DNA of 31,005 nucleotides from a virus, in the IMG/VR virus record IMGVR_UViG_3300049491_000041, positions 1 through 31,005 of that record; one strand, given 5' to 3'. This document shows positions 21,668-29,838 of this stretch, piece after piece (the stretch's first letter is position 1; each line of letters opens with the position of its first letter). A program made the position numbers and the translations under genes. The notes beneath the pieces were generated by a model. That model searched no databases, was not told where the DNA came from, and was given only the letters and a program-made list of their open reading frames with translations.

Positions 21668-22041
21668 AGACTTCTCAGATTGCACAGGCAAGAGCCTTAC
21701 TGCAAAAGGCGCAAGACAACAAGTGCGCCCTGTGCAAGAGAGAGTTTGGGCCGAAGGTCGTGGGATGCTTAGATCATAACCATGCGACGGGGTTTATTCG
21801 AGGCGTGTTGTGTCTGGCATGCAACCGCTTTGAAGGTCAGGTCAACAACCGTGTGATGATGGCAGGGCAACGACAGACACCCGTTGAGTTCCTGCATGCA
21901 CTGGCTGCATACTGGGAGAAGCATGAGACACCGCAAACGCGGTTCCTGCACCCAACCCACAAGACCAATGAAGAAAAGGTTGCAGCAATCAAGGCTGCTG
22001 CAAAGCGCAGATACGCCGCTAAAAAGAAAGGTGCTAAATGA
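21646..22041 (+). CDS. Recombination endonuclease VII
   Basis: A 131-residue Holliday junction / branched DNA resolvase of the T4 gp49 type, needed to clear branched DNA before packaging. The zinc-binding Cys27/Cys30 and Cys56/Cys59 pairs frame the His-Asn-His nuclease site DHNHATG (43-49), with Asn60 after the last Cys (LCLACN). The C-terminus is Lys/Ala-rich (AAAKRRYAAKKKGAK), suited to DNA binding. No ATG fits; a TTG at 21646 overlaps the exonuclease end. It ends in an ATGA overlap with RNA polymerase. Confidence 0.93.
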   Translation: MVEAVRLKTSQIAQARALLQKAQDNKCALCKREFGPKVVGCLDHNHATGFIRGVLCLACNRFEGQVNNRVMMAGQRQTPVEFLHALAAYWEKHETPQTRFLHPTHKTNEEKVAAIKAAAKRRYAAKKKGAK

Positions 22042-24521
22042 CAGATACTCTCCGTGACCCAAGCGATGTGATGCGTCAAATCGAATGGGAAGATCACATG
22101 CTGCGCAGAGGCGTTGATCGCTTCATGTCGGCACAAACCCAAGCACGAGAAGAAGGACGTGGTGACGAGGCACATGCCGAACGCCGCATGCTATCGCATT
22201 ACTTGCTTGCGGTTGCGGAGGGCATCGAAGCATTCACCGAAGTCACGCAATACTCGCATGACAATTCCGAGAAGCAAATGCTGCGCGCTTTGCCATCGAA
22301 GATGACGGCCATGCTTACCCTCAAAGGCATCCTGTCAGAACTACACAATCCTCGCATACCGCTTGCCGCATTGGCACAGAGTATTGGTGCGCGAGTTGAG
22401 GACGAAATTATGATGCAGAAGTTCCACGCAGAGCATGGGACATACTTCGAGGAGATTGTTCGCAAGATCGACAGCAAGCATTCGTTCTCGCGGGAGTATA
22501 AGCGCAAGAGCATCGAAGGCTCACTGCGTAATCAGAAGGGGGAACAGATAGATCGCTGGACAACAGCGCAGCGTTACAAGCTAGGCCAGCGGTTGATCCA
22601 CATTGCATCGCAGGTGTGCGACCTGTTCGAGATTAATGCGATTGCATCGCAGCGCAGTGGCGGCACGTTCATTCGCGCAACCGACAAGTGCCTGATGTGG
22701 ATGCGGGATTTCGAGGCAGAAATGAGCATCATGTTCCCCGATAGGATGCCCATGCTGATCCCACCTGATCCGTGGACCAATGCACAGGAGGGCGGCTACA
22801 TCACACCGCATCTGCGTAAGATGACGCCGCTGATCATCAAGTCGCCAATGGCAACGGCCAACAACACAGGCTGGATGGACCTGTATAACAACGCAAACAT
22901 GCCCAAGGTGTATCGAGGCATCAACGCTTTGCAGGACACCAAGTGGGGCATCAACGATGCGGTGCTGCGTGTGCTGCGACAAGTGATGGAGAAGAACCTC
23001 GGCACGGGTGTCCCGCGTAGTGACCCGTATGAGTTCCCTGTATGTCCGCTTGGCGATGGTGTCAAGCCTGCGTCACTCGACCCAACCAGCGCGGAAATGG
23101 AAGCGTTCAATATGTGGAAGGGTGAAATGCGAACCATGCATGAACTCGAAGCAGAGCGCCGCGCTAAGATCGTCAACGTAAGCCGGATCATTCGCATGGC
23201 GGGTGAAATGGAGAACACGGAGTTTCACTATGTTTACCGCTGCGATTTCCGTGGCCGAGTGTATTGCGCCACAAGTGGACTATCACCGCAAGGAACAGAA
23301 CTTGCAAAAGCACTTCTTCGCTTTGCTGAGGGAAAACCACTTGGAGAGAGGGGATGGTATTGGTTCCGTGTTGCCGGTGCTAATAGATATGGCAAGGACA
23401 AGGTTAGCTTTGATGATCGGGTCAAATGGATTGATGAGTGCGGTGACACTTGGAAGCAGTGTGCAGTGGACCCAATCGGAACTCGCGAGATTTGGGGTAA
23501 AGCTGACGACCCCTACAGTTTTCTCGCATGGTGTTATGAGTATTGGGGTGCAAGCCAATGTCGAAATCCAGCTACCTTTATCTCTCACCTTCCGATCGGT
23601 ATGGATGGATCGTGTAATGGATTGCAACACTTCTCTGCAATGCTACGAGATGGAGTTGGAGGGTCGGCAGTCAATCTTGTTCCGGCACAGAAACCTTCTG
23701 ACATTTACCAACGAGTTGCCGATGTCATGTCTGACCGACTCAGAGCCATGCCCGACAATCCGTATGCAGTCAGATGGCTTGCCCTGTTCCACCAGCTTGG
23801 GCTGGGAGGCGCGCCAAGGGCGCTGACAAAGAAACCAGTGATGACCCTACCGTATGGGTCAACGGAGCGAACAGCATGCGACAGCGTGATGCAGTGGTAT
23901 CTGGAGAATGGGCAGGGGTTCTTCCCCAAAGCAGAAGCGTTCAAACACGCACTGTTTCTTACGCCTATCTTATGGACGAGCATTGGCGATGTAGTTATTG
24001 CAGCAAGGGCAGCTATGGCTTGGATACGCAAGTGTGCAGGTATTGTAGCCCGCTCAGGCCAGCCACTTGAATACACCAGCCTGCTTGGTTTCCCAGTGCG
24101 GCAGATCAACGAGAAGATGAAGTCGGAGATTATCACCACATACCTTAGTGGCAGGCTACGCATCGCCATTGATGTGCCGACTGGTGAGATTGACAGCCTC
24201 AAGATGCAGAATGGTTCGTCGCCTAACTACGTCCACCACGGCGATGCAACGCACATGATCATGTCAATCAACGGCATGCTGGACGAGGACATCACTTCAT
24301 TCGCAATGATCCACGACGACTACGGCACACACGCATGCTACATCGAGGCTATGCATCGGGTCATCCGGCGCGAGTTCTTGGTGTTGTATATGAACCGCAA
24401 TGCACTGCTTGAGTTCAAGCGGCAGCTAGAGTTGAACAGCGGTTGCGAGTTGCCAGACCCACCTGAATACGGAACGCTTGATCTGTCAGGTGTTACGGAC
24501 AGTGCATATTTCTTTTCTTGA
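22038..24521 (+). CDS. Phage single-subunit DNA-directed RNA polymerase (T7 gp1-like)
   Basis: An 827-residue T7-type RNA polymerase that would transcribe phage genes from its own promoter. Motifs: YRCDFRGRVY (template-binding), MDGSCNGLQHFSAMLRD (catalytic Asp523), TKKPVMTLPYGST (Arg594, Lys598, Met602, Tyr606) and IHDDYGT (catalytic Asp760; T7 has HDSFGT). The C-terminus is SAYFFS where T7 ends FAFA. It is shorter than T7 RNAP. Its place after the replication genes and before the virion genes is the phiKMV order. Candidate target promoters are at 4696 and 24536. Confidence 0.97.
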   Translation: MTDTLRDPSDVMRQIEWEDHMLRRGVDRFMSAQTQAREEGRGDEAHAERRMLSHYLLAVAEGIEAFTEVTQYSHDNSEKQMLRALPSKMTAMLTLKGILSELHNPRIPLAALAQSIGARVEDEIMMQKFHAEHGTYFEEIVRKIDSKHSFSREYKRKSIEGSLRNQKGEQIDRWTTAQRYKLGQRLIHIASQVCDLFEINAIASQRSGGTFIRATDKCLMWMRDFEAEMSIMFPDRMPMLIPPDPWTNAQEGGYITPHLRKMTPLIIKSPMATANNTGWMDLYNNANMPKVYRGINALQDTKWGINDAVLRVLRQVMEKNLGTGVPRSDPYEFPVCPLGDGVKPASLDPTSAEMEAFNMWKGEMRTMHELEAERRAKIVNVSRIIRMAGEMENTEFHYVYRCDFRGRVYCATSGLSPQGTELAKALLRFAEGKPLGERGWYWFRVAGANRYGKDKVSFDDRVKWIDECGDTWKQCAVDPIGTREIWGKADDPYSFLAWCYEYWGASQCRNPATFISHLPIGMDGSCNGLQHFSAMLRDGVGGSAVNLVPAQKPSDIYQRVADVMSDRLRAMPDNPYAVRWLALFHQLGLGGAPRALTKKPVMTLPYGSTERTACDSVMQWYLENGQGFFPKAEAFKHALFLTPILWTSIGDVVIAARAAMAWIRKCAGIVARSGQPLEYTSLLGFPVRQINEKMKSEIITTYLSGRLRIAIDVPTGEIDSLKMQNGSSPNYVHHGDATHMIMSINGMLDEDITSFAMIHDDYGTHACYIEAMHRVIRREFLVLYMNRNALLEFKRQLELNSGCELPDPPEYGTLDLSGVTDSAYFFS

Positions 24522-24530
24522 TTGCGGCTC

Positions 24531-24579
24531 CCCGGTCGGTTTCCCAGTATAGGAAGGGTGGTTTCCCTTGCCGACCGGG
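24531..24579 (+). promoter_or_regulatory. Inverted repeat enclosing promoter-like copy B
   Basis: CCCGGTCGG (24531-24539) and CCGACCGGG (24571-24579) are a perfect 9-bp inverted repeat with a 31-base interval holding most of the copy B promoter element. It starts 10 bases after the RNA polymerase stop. Copy A at 4696 has no matching flanks. It could act as a terminator or processing hairpin for the upstream transcript. Confidence 0.55.
24536..24558 (+). promoter_or_regulatory. Candidate phage RNA polymerase promoter, copy B (late genes)
   Basis: Second copy of the 23-base element (TTCCCAGTATAGGAAGGG core) seen at 4696-4718; predicted +1 at 24552. It sits directly after the RNA polymerase gene and directs transcription into the small accessory genes and the virion operon. 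The downstream 27-base block is also repeated (24585-24611). Confidence 0.7.
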
Positions 24580-24584
24580 CAGAA

Positions 24585-24611
24585 ATGCATGAGGCCAGAT
24601 CGGTTAACATG
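24585..24611 (+). repeat. Conserved 27-base block downstream of promoter-like element, copy B
   Basis: Same as 4750-4776 at 26 of 27 bases (ATGCATGAGGCCAGATC followed by GTTAACATG with one A/G change). It lies 33 bases after the predicted +1, before the ribosome binding site of the 24640 gene. Confidence 0.75.
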
Positions 24612-24639
24612 TAAAGCTGCAATACAGAAGGATAACAAT

Positions 24640-24882
24640 ATGCCCATGCAAACCATGAGTGCATTGGATGCTGTTGATCTTGTGGCTGAATACATTGCTC
24701 ATGGATTGACAATACCGATGACACTCAAAGGAGTTCTCGATGCTGAAACGCTCGCGGCTCTAAACGAAGTAGAGGAACTGCTTAATGGCCCTCACGACAT
24801 CGAAAATCCCCATGAACCCTGCATCGCAGGCATTCATTCACCGCCTGATGATGTTCAGCGCACCCAAACGCTTCAAGGGTGA
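24640..24882 (+). CDS. Small unknown protein, first gene after late promoter
   Basis: An 80-residue product starting at the ATG at 24640, with AAGGAT seven bases upstream. The N-terminal 48 residues form an acidic helical protein (DAVDLVAEYIAHGL, DAETLAALNEVEELL); the last 32 residues overlap the 24785 gene in another frame. It would be the first translated product of transcripts from 24552. No family recognised. Confidence 0.58.
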   Translation: MPMQTMSALDAVDLVAEYIAHGLTIPMTLKGVLDAETLAALNEVEELLNGPHDIENPHEPCIAGIHSPPDDVQRTQTLQG

Positions 24883-25042
24883 TAGCACCTCATTCGACAT
24901 GGGCTATGAACAATGCAAGCGCGATCTGCGGGCACTGGTGACAAACCTTGTGCCGGATGCTGTTGCGAACGAGGAAACCAACGAACCCACCGCCAATCCG
25001 GTAGATGAAGGTCAACGCTGGTTTGACTGGTTCAAGCGATGA
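24785..25042 (+). CDS. Small unknown protein
   Basis: An 85-residue protein. The ATG at 24785 has GAGG about nine bases upstream; an internal ATG at 24812 would reduce the 98-base overlap with the previous gene. Sequence features: a basic segment (HRLMMFSAPKRFKG), a helix (MGYEQCKRDLRALVTNL), an acidic Pro/Asn-rich linker and a Trp-rich end (QRWFDWFKR). The stop overlaps the acetyltransferase start as ATGA. Function unknown. Confidence 0.65.
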   Translation: MALTTSKIPMNPASQAFIHRLMMFSAPKRFKGDSTSFDMGYEQCKRDLRALVTNLVPDAVANEETNEPTANPVDEGQRWFDWFKR

Positions 25043-25455
25043 TCCGGCAAGCAACAATCGAGGACGCAGAATACATCATGCATCTGGCGGTAACATTCAG
25101 CAAGCAGTATGGTGTGCCGCGTCCATCCGATAAGGCTGCTGCGATGCTCAATGAATGTATCTATAACGGATCAGTGTTTGTTGAGGACCGCAATGGCGTG
25201 ATACTCGGATGCATGGTCGGCCATGTCATGCCGCACCCATTCATGGATTACACCGTCCTAGCCACCTTGTTCTTTTACTCGGTTGGCTACGAGGGACTGA
25301 AAATGATACGGCGCTTCATCCAATACGGAAGGGAGCAAGGTGTCGATGCAATCAATGCCAGCACACATGCAAAGGTTAACTCCGAGCGTGACCGACGCTT
25401 AATGACCCTGCTGGGCTTTGAGGCAACGGAAGTGGGTTGGCATCTTAACCTATAA
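25039..25455 (+). CDS. GNAT-family N-acetyltransferase-like protein
   Basis: A 138-residue protein with the GNAT outline: MIRQATIEDAEYIMHLA at the N-terminus, a central strand pair (GSVFVEDRNGVILGCMVG), the helix YEGLKMIRRFIQYGREQG in the acetyl-CoA region and RLMTLLGFEATEVGW at the C-terminus. The standard pyrophosphate loop R/QxxGxG/A is not clear, so activity is uncertain. Many podoviruses carry a similar gene just before the virion genes. The target could be a host or virion protein. Starts in an ATGA overlap. Confidence 0.78.
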   Translation: MIRQATIEDAEYIMHLAVTFSKQYGVPRPSDKAAAMLNECIYNGSVFVEDRNGVILGCMVGHVMPHPFMDYTVLATLFFYSVGYEGLKMIRRFIQYGREQGVDAINASTHAKVNSERDRRLMTLLGFEATEVGWHLNL

Positions 25456-25464
25456 GGATGCGAA

Positions 25465-25764
25465 ATGCCACAGGCACTTCCACTGATCTTTGCAGGCATC
25501 GGAGCAGCCAGTGCTGTTGCTGGTGTTGTCTCGGCCAACAAGGCTAGGCAAGAAACTGCGGCACGAGCAGCCGAGCAGGAACTCGCGGCAAAGAATGCAG
25601 GCGCACTGGATAGCACGGCGCAGAACGCCGATGCGAACTTTGTGCTTGGCACGAAAGACCCGAAGAAAAAGGCAGCACAAGTCGGCACGGCAACGACTGG
25701 CAAAGCTGTCACGTCAACTCAGAAGGCTGGCGGCATCAGTGCATCTAGCGTAGGCGGGCTGTAA
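25465..25764 (+). CDS. Small virion-like protein, possible T7 gp7.3/gp6.7-type
   Basis: A 99-residue Ala/Gly/Lys-rich protein placed directly before the portal gene, where T7 has its small virion proteins gp6.7 and gp7.3. The N-terminus has a hydrophobic stretch (LIFAGIGAASAVAGVVSA at 7-24), followed by an Ala-rich helix (QETAARAAEQELAAKNAG) and a basic, Gly/Ser-rich end (QKAGGISASSVGGL) reminiscent of T7 gp7.3. AAGGAT precedes the ATG and the stop shares TAATG with the portal start. Role in the particle is inferred. Confidence 0.7.
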   Translation: MPQALPLIFAGIGAASAVAGVVSANKARQETAARAAEQELAAKNAGALDSTAQNADANFVLGTKDPKKKAAQVGTATTGKAVTSTQKAGGISASSVGGL

Positions 25765-27341
25765 TGTCGGAGTTCATCGCACCGCAGCCGGGCCAGTATG
25801 AGGACAACAAGAATATCCGGTCAGTATGGGATGCGATGGATATGAGCAAGGGCGACCTTATTGATCGCTCCAAAGAATATGCTCGTCTCACCGTGCCCTC
25901 GATCTGCCCGCAAGATAACGCAGGCAACACGGAACAAGAACATGCCAACGTGATGATTGGTCCCCGCGTGGTTAACTTCCTCGCGCACAAACTGATCAAC
26001 ACAATGTTTCCGCATGATCGCCCGTTCTTCAAGATCACGATCAAGCCGCAAATCGAGTTCGATCTTTCCAAGCAGGTTGACCAAGCCACAATCGACAAGT
26101 CCAAAACGGACATCGAAGAACGTGGCATTCAGGTTGGCAAGCTGGCTATGTCGAAGTTGGACATGATCCAATACCGCCCCGTTGCTATCGAAGCTGCCAA
26201 GCACTTGATCGTGACAGGGAACGCTGTGATCCGGCGACTGCCCAATGGCAAGCGAGTTGTGTATGGCGTAAAGTCATTCGGCATCTGGCGCAACATTGAC
26301 GGCTCACCGTATGACATGATCGTTAAGGACTTGTCGCGCTTTGACGCATTGGACTTGGACGTGCAAGACAGAGTTAAGGCACAACGAGTTGGTGTGCAGC
26401 CGTATGACATCGTGGCGTTGTATTCACGTTGGCGTTGGGATGCACGAGCAGGCAAGTGGGAGTTCACCCAAGCTGTTGATGATGTCAACATTGGCACTTT
26501 CTCACTGGTTGCAGAGCGAGACTTCCCGCTAATCCCGCTGACATGGACACTTGCAAGAGGCGAGAACTATGGCCGTGGGCTTGTCGAGGACAACATCGCA
26601 GCGTTCAGTTCTATTGACGTTTCCACCACCGCATTGCTGGACCTGATGGGCATAGCTGCTGACATCAAGTTCTTTGTCAATCCGGGGTCTGTCGTTGATA
26701 TTCAAGAACTGGTCAACTCAAAGCGAGGCACCTACCATCTTGGCGCAGAAGGCGATGTGACATCACCCAATGTTAGCCAGCAGAAGATGGCCGACATGCG
26801 AGTGATGGCAGAGAGCATTGCAAACTGGGAGCGTAATCTCAGTGCAGCATTCCTAATGTCATCCGGCAGTGTCCGTGATGCAGAGCGTGTGACCGCAGAA
26901 GAAATCCGGTTCTATGCCAAGGAAATCGAGAGCGCGTATGGCGGACTGTATTCCATGCTGTCAAAAGTATGGCAACTGTTCGAGGCCACATGGGCTATCG
27001 GAAAGATTGAGCAAGGACTGCCGAAGTTTGTTGATGTCTTGATCACCACCGGATTGGATGCACTTTCGCAAGAGAGCGCGCTGGACAATCTCGGTAGGTC
27101 GTTCCAGATGCTCTCCATTCTTAACGGAACACCCCCAGAGGTTTTGGGCACGTTGGACCTGTCCGCGATTGCTCGGTTCATCTTTATGAACAACAACCTC
27201 CCATTCAACCAGTTCACCCTGAGTGCAGACCAACTCGCAGAGCGGCAAGCGCAACAACAAGCGCAAATGCAGCAGCAAGTTGACATGCAGAAGCATGCCG
27301 ACGTATCGAAGGCAGTCGCGCAGGGTGCGGCGAAACAATAA
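25764..27341 (+). CDS. Portal protein (head-tail connector, T7 gp8-like)
   Basis: A 525-residue portal that would form the twelve-fold ring at the packaging vertex, binding the terminase during packaging and the tail afterwards. Segments typical of T7-type portals are present: TVPSICPQ near 50, GPRVVNFLAHKLINTMFP at 72-89, TWTLARGENYGRGLVED near 270 and the long Gln-rich C-terminal helix (ERQAQQQAQMQQQVDMQK). Length is close to T7 gp8. It begins at a TAATG junction and is followed by the scaffold after nine bases. Confidence 0.96.
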   Translation: MSEFIAPQPGQYEDNKNIRSVWDAMDMSKGDLIDRSKEYARLTVPSICPQDNAGNTEQEHANVMIGPRVVNFLAHKLINTMFPHDRPFFKITIKPQIEFDLSKQVDQATIDKSKTDIEERGIQVGKLAMSKLDMIQYRPVAIEAAKHLIVTGNAVIRRLPNGKRVVYGVKSFGIWRNIDGSPYDMIVKDLSRFDALDLDVQDRVKAQRVGVQPYDIVALYSRWRWDARAGKWEFTQAVDDVNIGTFSLVAERDFPLIPLTWTLARGENYGRGLVEDNIAAFSSIDVSTTALLDLMGIAADIKFFVNPGSVVDIQELVNSKRGTYHLGAEGDVTSPNVSQQKMADMRVMAESIANWERNLSAAFLMSSGSVRDAERVTAEEIRFYAKEIESAYGGLYSMLSKVWQLFEATWAIGKIEQGLPKFVDVLITTGLDALSQESALDNLGRSFQMLSILNGTPPEVLGTLDLSAIARFIFMNNNLPFNQFTLSADQLAERQAQQQAQMQQQVDMQKHADVSKAVAQGAAKQ

Positions 27342-27350
27342 GGATACCCA

Positions 27351-28190
27351 ATGCCCGATACCTCAGCACCCGACCTGACGCCTGATCCTTCGGCTGATAC
27401 CAACCCGCCACTGAGCAAGACGACGCCAGTTGGCAACCCCGCACCGCCTGCGCCGCAAGCCAAGGCACCTGTGGAAGAAAAGCCCAAAGAGGAAGCAAAG
27501 CAGGAAGCTGAACAGAAGCCCGATGAAAAGGCAGACGAGAAGCCCGCCGACAAGCCCGATGAAGATGCGCCGCTCGACCATACCGTATGGGGCGATGCTG
27601 GCACCGAGAATGGCAACGCCATCCTGTCCGTGCTGCAAAACTCTGGTGTGACCGTTGATGATGCCAAGGCCCTGCTGTTCGATGCAATGGTTGCTGGCGA
27701 TGTCACCAAGATCGACAAGGCCGCACTCGAAGCCAAGGTTGGAAAGGCGAAAGCGACCATTATCCTGACGGGTGTGAAGAACGAAATCAAAGGCCGTCAA
27801 GAAGCCGCACAAGCCATCGTATCAGAAATGCACACCGAAGTTGGTGGCAAAGAGAACTGGACGAAGGTTGCAGAATGGGCCAACAAGAATGTGCCAGAGG
27901 CAGACCTGAATGAACTCCGCGCAATGATTGACGCAGGAGGCCGACAGGCAAAACTCGCAGCGAAAGAACTGAAATCGCTGTATGAGAAAGCTGATGGCAA
28001 CTCGTCGTTGCAACACGACGAGAAACTTCCGGGGAACAATCCACCGACCCAGACCACTGCACCGCTTTCCGGTCCGCAGTATGTCAACAAGCTGAAAGAA
28101 CTCAACGTGAAGTTCAACGGCAACCCTCCCGATAACATGCGTAATGCGTTGCTCAAAGCACGTCAAGAAGGCCGCAAGCGCGGTCTGTAA
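27351..28190 (+). CDS. Capsid assembly scaffolding protein (T7 gp9-like)
   Basis: A 279-residue scaffold that would guide prohead assembly and leave before DNA entry. The first 75 residues are low-complexity, Pro/Ala/Glu/Lys/Asp-rich (EEKPKEEAKQEAEQKPDEK), followed by helical segments (KAKATIILTGVKNEIKGRQE, LAAKELKSLYEKADGN) and a basic C-terminal helix (LLKARQEGRKRGL), the usual capsid-binding end. AAGGAT precedes the ATG. Position between portal and capsid is diagnostic; sequence alone would be less so. Confidence 0.93.
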   Translation: MPDTSAPDLTPDPSADTNPPLSKTTPVGNPAPPAPQAKAPVEEKPKEEAKQEAEQKPDEKADEKPADKPDEDAPLDHTVWGDAGTENGNAILSVLQNSGVTVDDAKALLFDAMVAGDVTKIDKAALEAKVGKAKATIILTGVKNEIKGRQEAAQAIVSEMHTEVGGKENWTKVAEWANKNVPEADLNELRAMIDAGGRQAKLAAKELKSLYEKADGNSSLQHDEKLPGNNPPTQTTAPLSGPQYVNKLKELNVKFNGNPPDNMRNALLKARQEGRKRGL

Positions 28191-28216
28191 CGCACACAAC
28201 CTGAAAAGGACATACT

Positions 28217-29164
28217 ATGGCTTACCCGGAAACTGACGGCACGAACCTGAGTGATCTGGCCCGCGACGAAATGATCGAGCATTACGCTGGTGAAGTCGAT
28301 GGCCAATTCGCCAAGGCTTCCATCATGCGTCAATTCGTGCAGGTGAAACCCGTTCGCGGCACCGACACGCTGATCAACCGTCGCGTTGGTCGCACCCAAC
28401 TGCAAGCACTGGTTGATGGTGTTCCGCCCTCCCCGACCAAGACCAAGTTCGGTCGCGTCTCGGTGACGGTTGATACCACCATCATCGCCCGTGACATTCG
28501 TTCGCAACTGAACGAGTTCCAAACCGACTTCAATGCCCGTGCTGAACTGGGTATGGATCACGGCAAGGAACTGGGCAAGTTCTTCGATGAAGCACTGCTG
28601 ATCCAAGCTGCCAAGGGTGCCGCGCAATCCGCACCCGCCGACCTCAATTCGGCCATCGGCGCTGGTCAGGTGGAAACCCTTGCCACTGCTGGCGATGAAC
28701 TGGACCCCGATCTGCTGTATGCATCGGTTGCTACGATCATCACCGAAATGCAGGAAGCGGAAGTTGACACCGACAGTTCGGCTGTGTTCGTTCGCCCCAC
28801 GCAGTATGACGTGCTGCTGAACTGCGACAAGCTGATCGACAAGGACTTCTCGCGTGACAATGGCGACTTCGCCAATGGCACCGTCAAGACGATCAAGGGT
28901 GTTCCGATTGTGATGACGACCCGCATCCCGGTTGCTGCGATTGCCTCGCACAAACTGGGCTCGGACTACAACTGGACTTCGACCGAAGCCAAGACCGTGG
29001 CGATCATCACCCACCCGCAATCGCTGCTGGTCGGTGAGACGATCCCGCTGACCTCGCGTGTGTTCTTCGACAACATCTCGTTGAACTGGTTCATCGACAG
29101 CTATATGGCTTTCGGTGCATCGCCGCGCCGTCCCGATGTGTCGGGCGTGGTCCGCTCGGCCTAA
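28217..29164 (+). CDS. Major capsid protein (T7 gp10-like)
   Basis: A 315-residue HK97-fold capsid protein. Seen: DEMIEHYAGEVDGQFAKAS near the N-terminus, VKPVRGTDTLINRRVGRT, and FVRPTQYDVLLNCDKLIDKD in the central domain; these are typical of T7-type capsid proteins. AAAGGA precedes the ATG. The stop is followed by a strong intrinsic terminator, as after T7 gene 10. No frameshift-extended form is obvious. Codon use is more biased to C-ending codons than in its neighbours, consistent with high expression. Confidence 0.97.
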   Translation: MAYPETDGTNLSDLARDEMIEHYAGEVDGQFAKASIMRQFVQVKPVRGTDTLINRRVGRTQLQALVDGVPPSPTKTKFGRVSVTVDTTIIARDIRSQLNEFQTDFNARAELGMDHGKELGKFFDEALLIQAAKGAAQSAPADLNSAIGAGQVETLATAGDELDPDLLYASVATIITEMQEAEVDTDSSAVFVRPTQYDVLLNCDKLIDKDFSRDNGDFANGTVKTIKGVPIVMTTRIPVAAIASHKLGSDYNWTSTEAKTVAIITHPQSLLVGETIPLTSRVFFDNISLNWFIDSYMAFGASPRRPDVSGVVRSA

Positions 29165-29172
29165 CGACAATC

Positions 29173-29209
29173 GCCCGCTGTTGCCTCTGTGCAATGGCGG
29201 GCCTTTTTT
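29173..29209 (+). terminator. Intrinsic terminator after the capsid gene
   Basis: GCCCGC (29173-29178) pairs with GCGGGC (29197-29202) and, inside it, TTGC (29181-29184) pairs with GCAA (29191-29194), followed by C and six T. It starts nine bases after the capsid stop. This is the position of the main T7 late terminator. A second hairpin GCGCC/GGCGC (29219-29233) follows before the next ribosome binding site. Confidence 0.88.
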
Positions 29210-29259
29210 ATTACGCGCGCGCCCGTGAGGCGCATGTCTAATAGAAAAGGAGAGTAATC

Positions 29260-29829
29260 ATGCCCACTGAACTGGACACTGTAAATCGTATGCTCAGTGC
29301 CGCAGGATTGGCTCCTGTGGCAGATGCATCAACCCAACACCCATCCTACAAACGTGCAAGAACGAAGCTGCTGCAAGTCAGCGCAACGATCCAGTCGTCA
29401 GGGTATTGGTTTAACAAGTCAGCAATCACCCTGCAACCAACTGTGGAAGGCAAGGTGTATGTTCCGCAAAAGGCCGTGCATGTAAACACGACAGAAGATG
29501 CGGACAAGGCAGTTGTTATGCGCGGCCCGCTCATGTATGACCTTGACAATCGGACTTACATTTTGTCCAGAGACATCAAGGCCGTTATGATCGAAGTGTT
29601 GGACTTCAACGTATTGCCGATGCCTGTTGCAGACTTTATCGCCGCAAGAGCAGTGATGGAGTTCTTTGTCGATCAGGGTGGACAAGACCCGAAACTGTCG
29701 ATGTATCGTTTGCTTGCAAATGAGGCAGAGATTAAGTTCAAGAAAGAAGTCTTGGCGAACCACCGACCAATCCAGCCGTCTTGGCGGCGCACGAGAACGT
29801 GGAACAACATCTACGCTCGTTACGAATAG
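29260..29829 (+). CDS. Tail tubular protein A (T7 gp11-like)
   Basis: A 189-residue adaptor/tail tube protein that would join the portal to the tail nozzle. It begins MPTELDTVNRMLSAAGLAPV, a typical start for this family, and contains SSGYWFNKSAITLQP-type and AARAVMEFF segments with helices at both ends. GAAAAGGAGAG precedes the ATG. Its gene follows the capsid terminator, so its message depends on read-through, and it precedes tail tubular B by nine bases. Confidence 0.94.
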   Translation: MPTELDTVNRMLSAAGLAPVADASTQHPSYKRARTKLLQVSATIQSSGYWFNKSAITLQPTVEGKVYVPQKAVHVNTTEDADKAVVMRGPLMYDLDNRTYILSRDIKAVMIEVLDFNVLPMPVADFIAARAVMEFFVDQGGQDPKLSMYRLLANEAEIKFKKEVLANHRPIQPSWRRTRTWNNIYARYE

Positions 29830-29838
29830 GAGTGAAAC

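Noticed and set aside
20090-21691. Antisense frame of about 533 codons opposite the 19659 and 20591 genes
   Set aside because: It spans two real genes and their junction; no ribosome binding site or recognisable domain.
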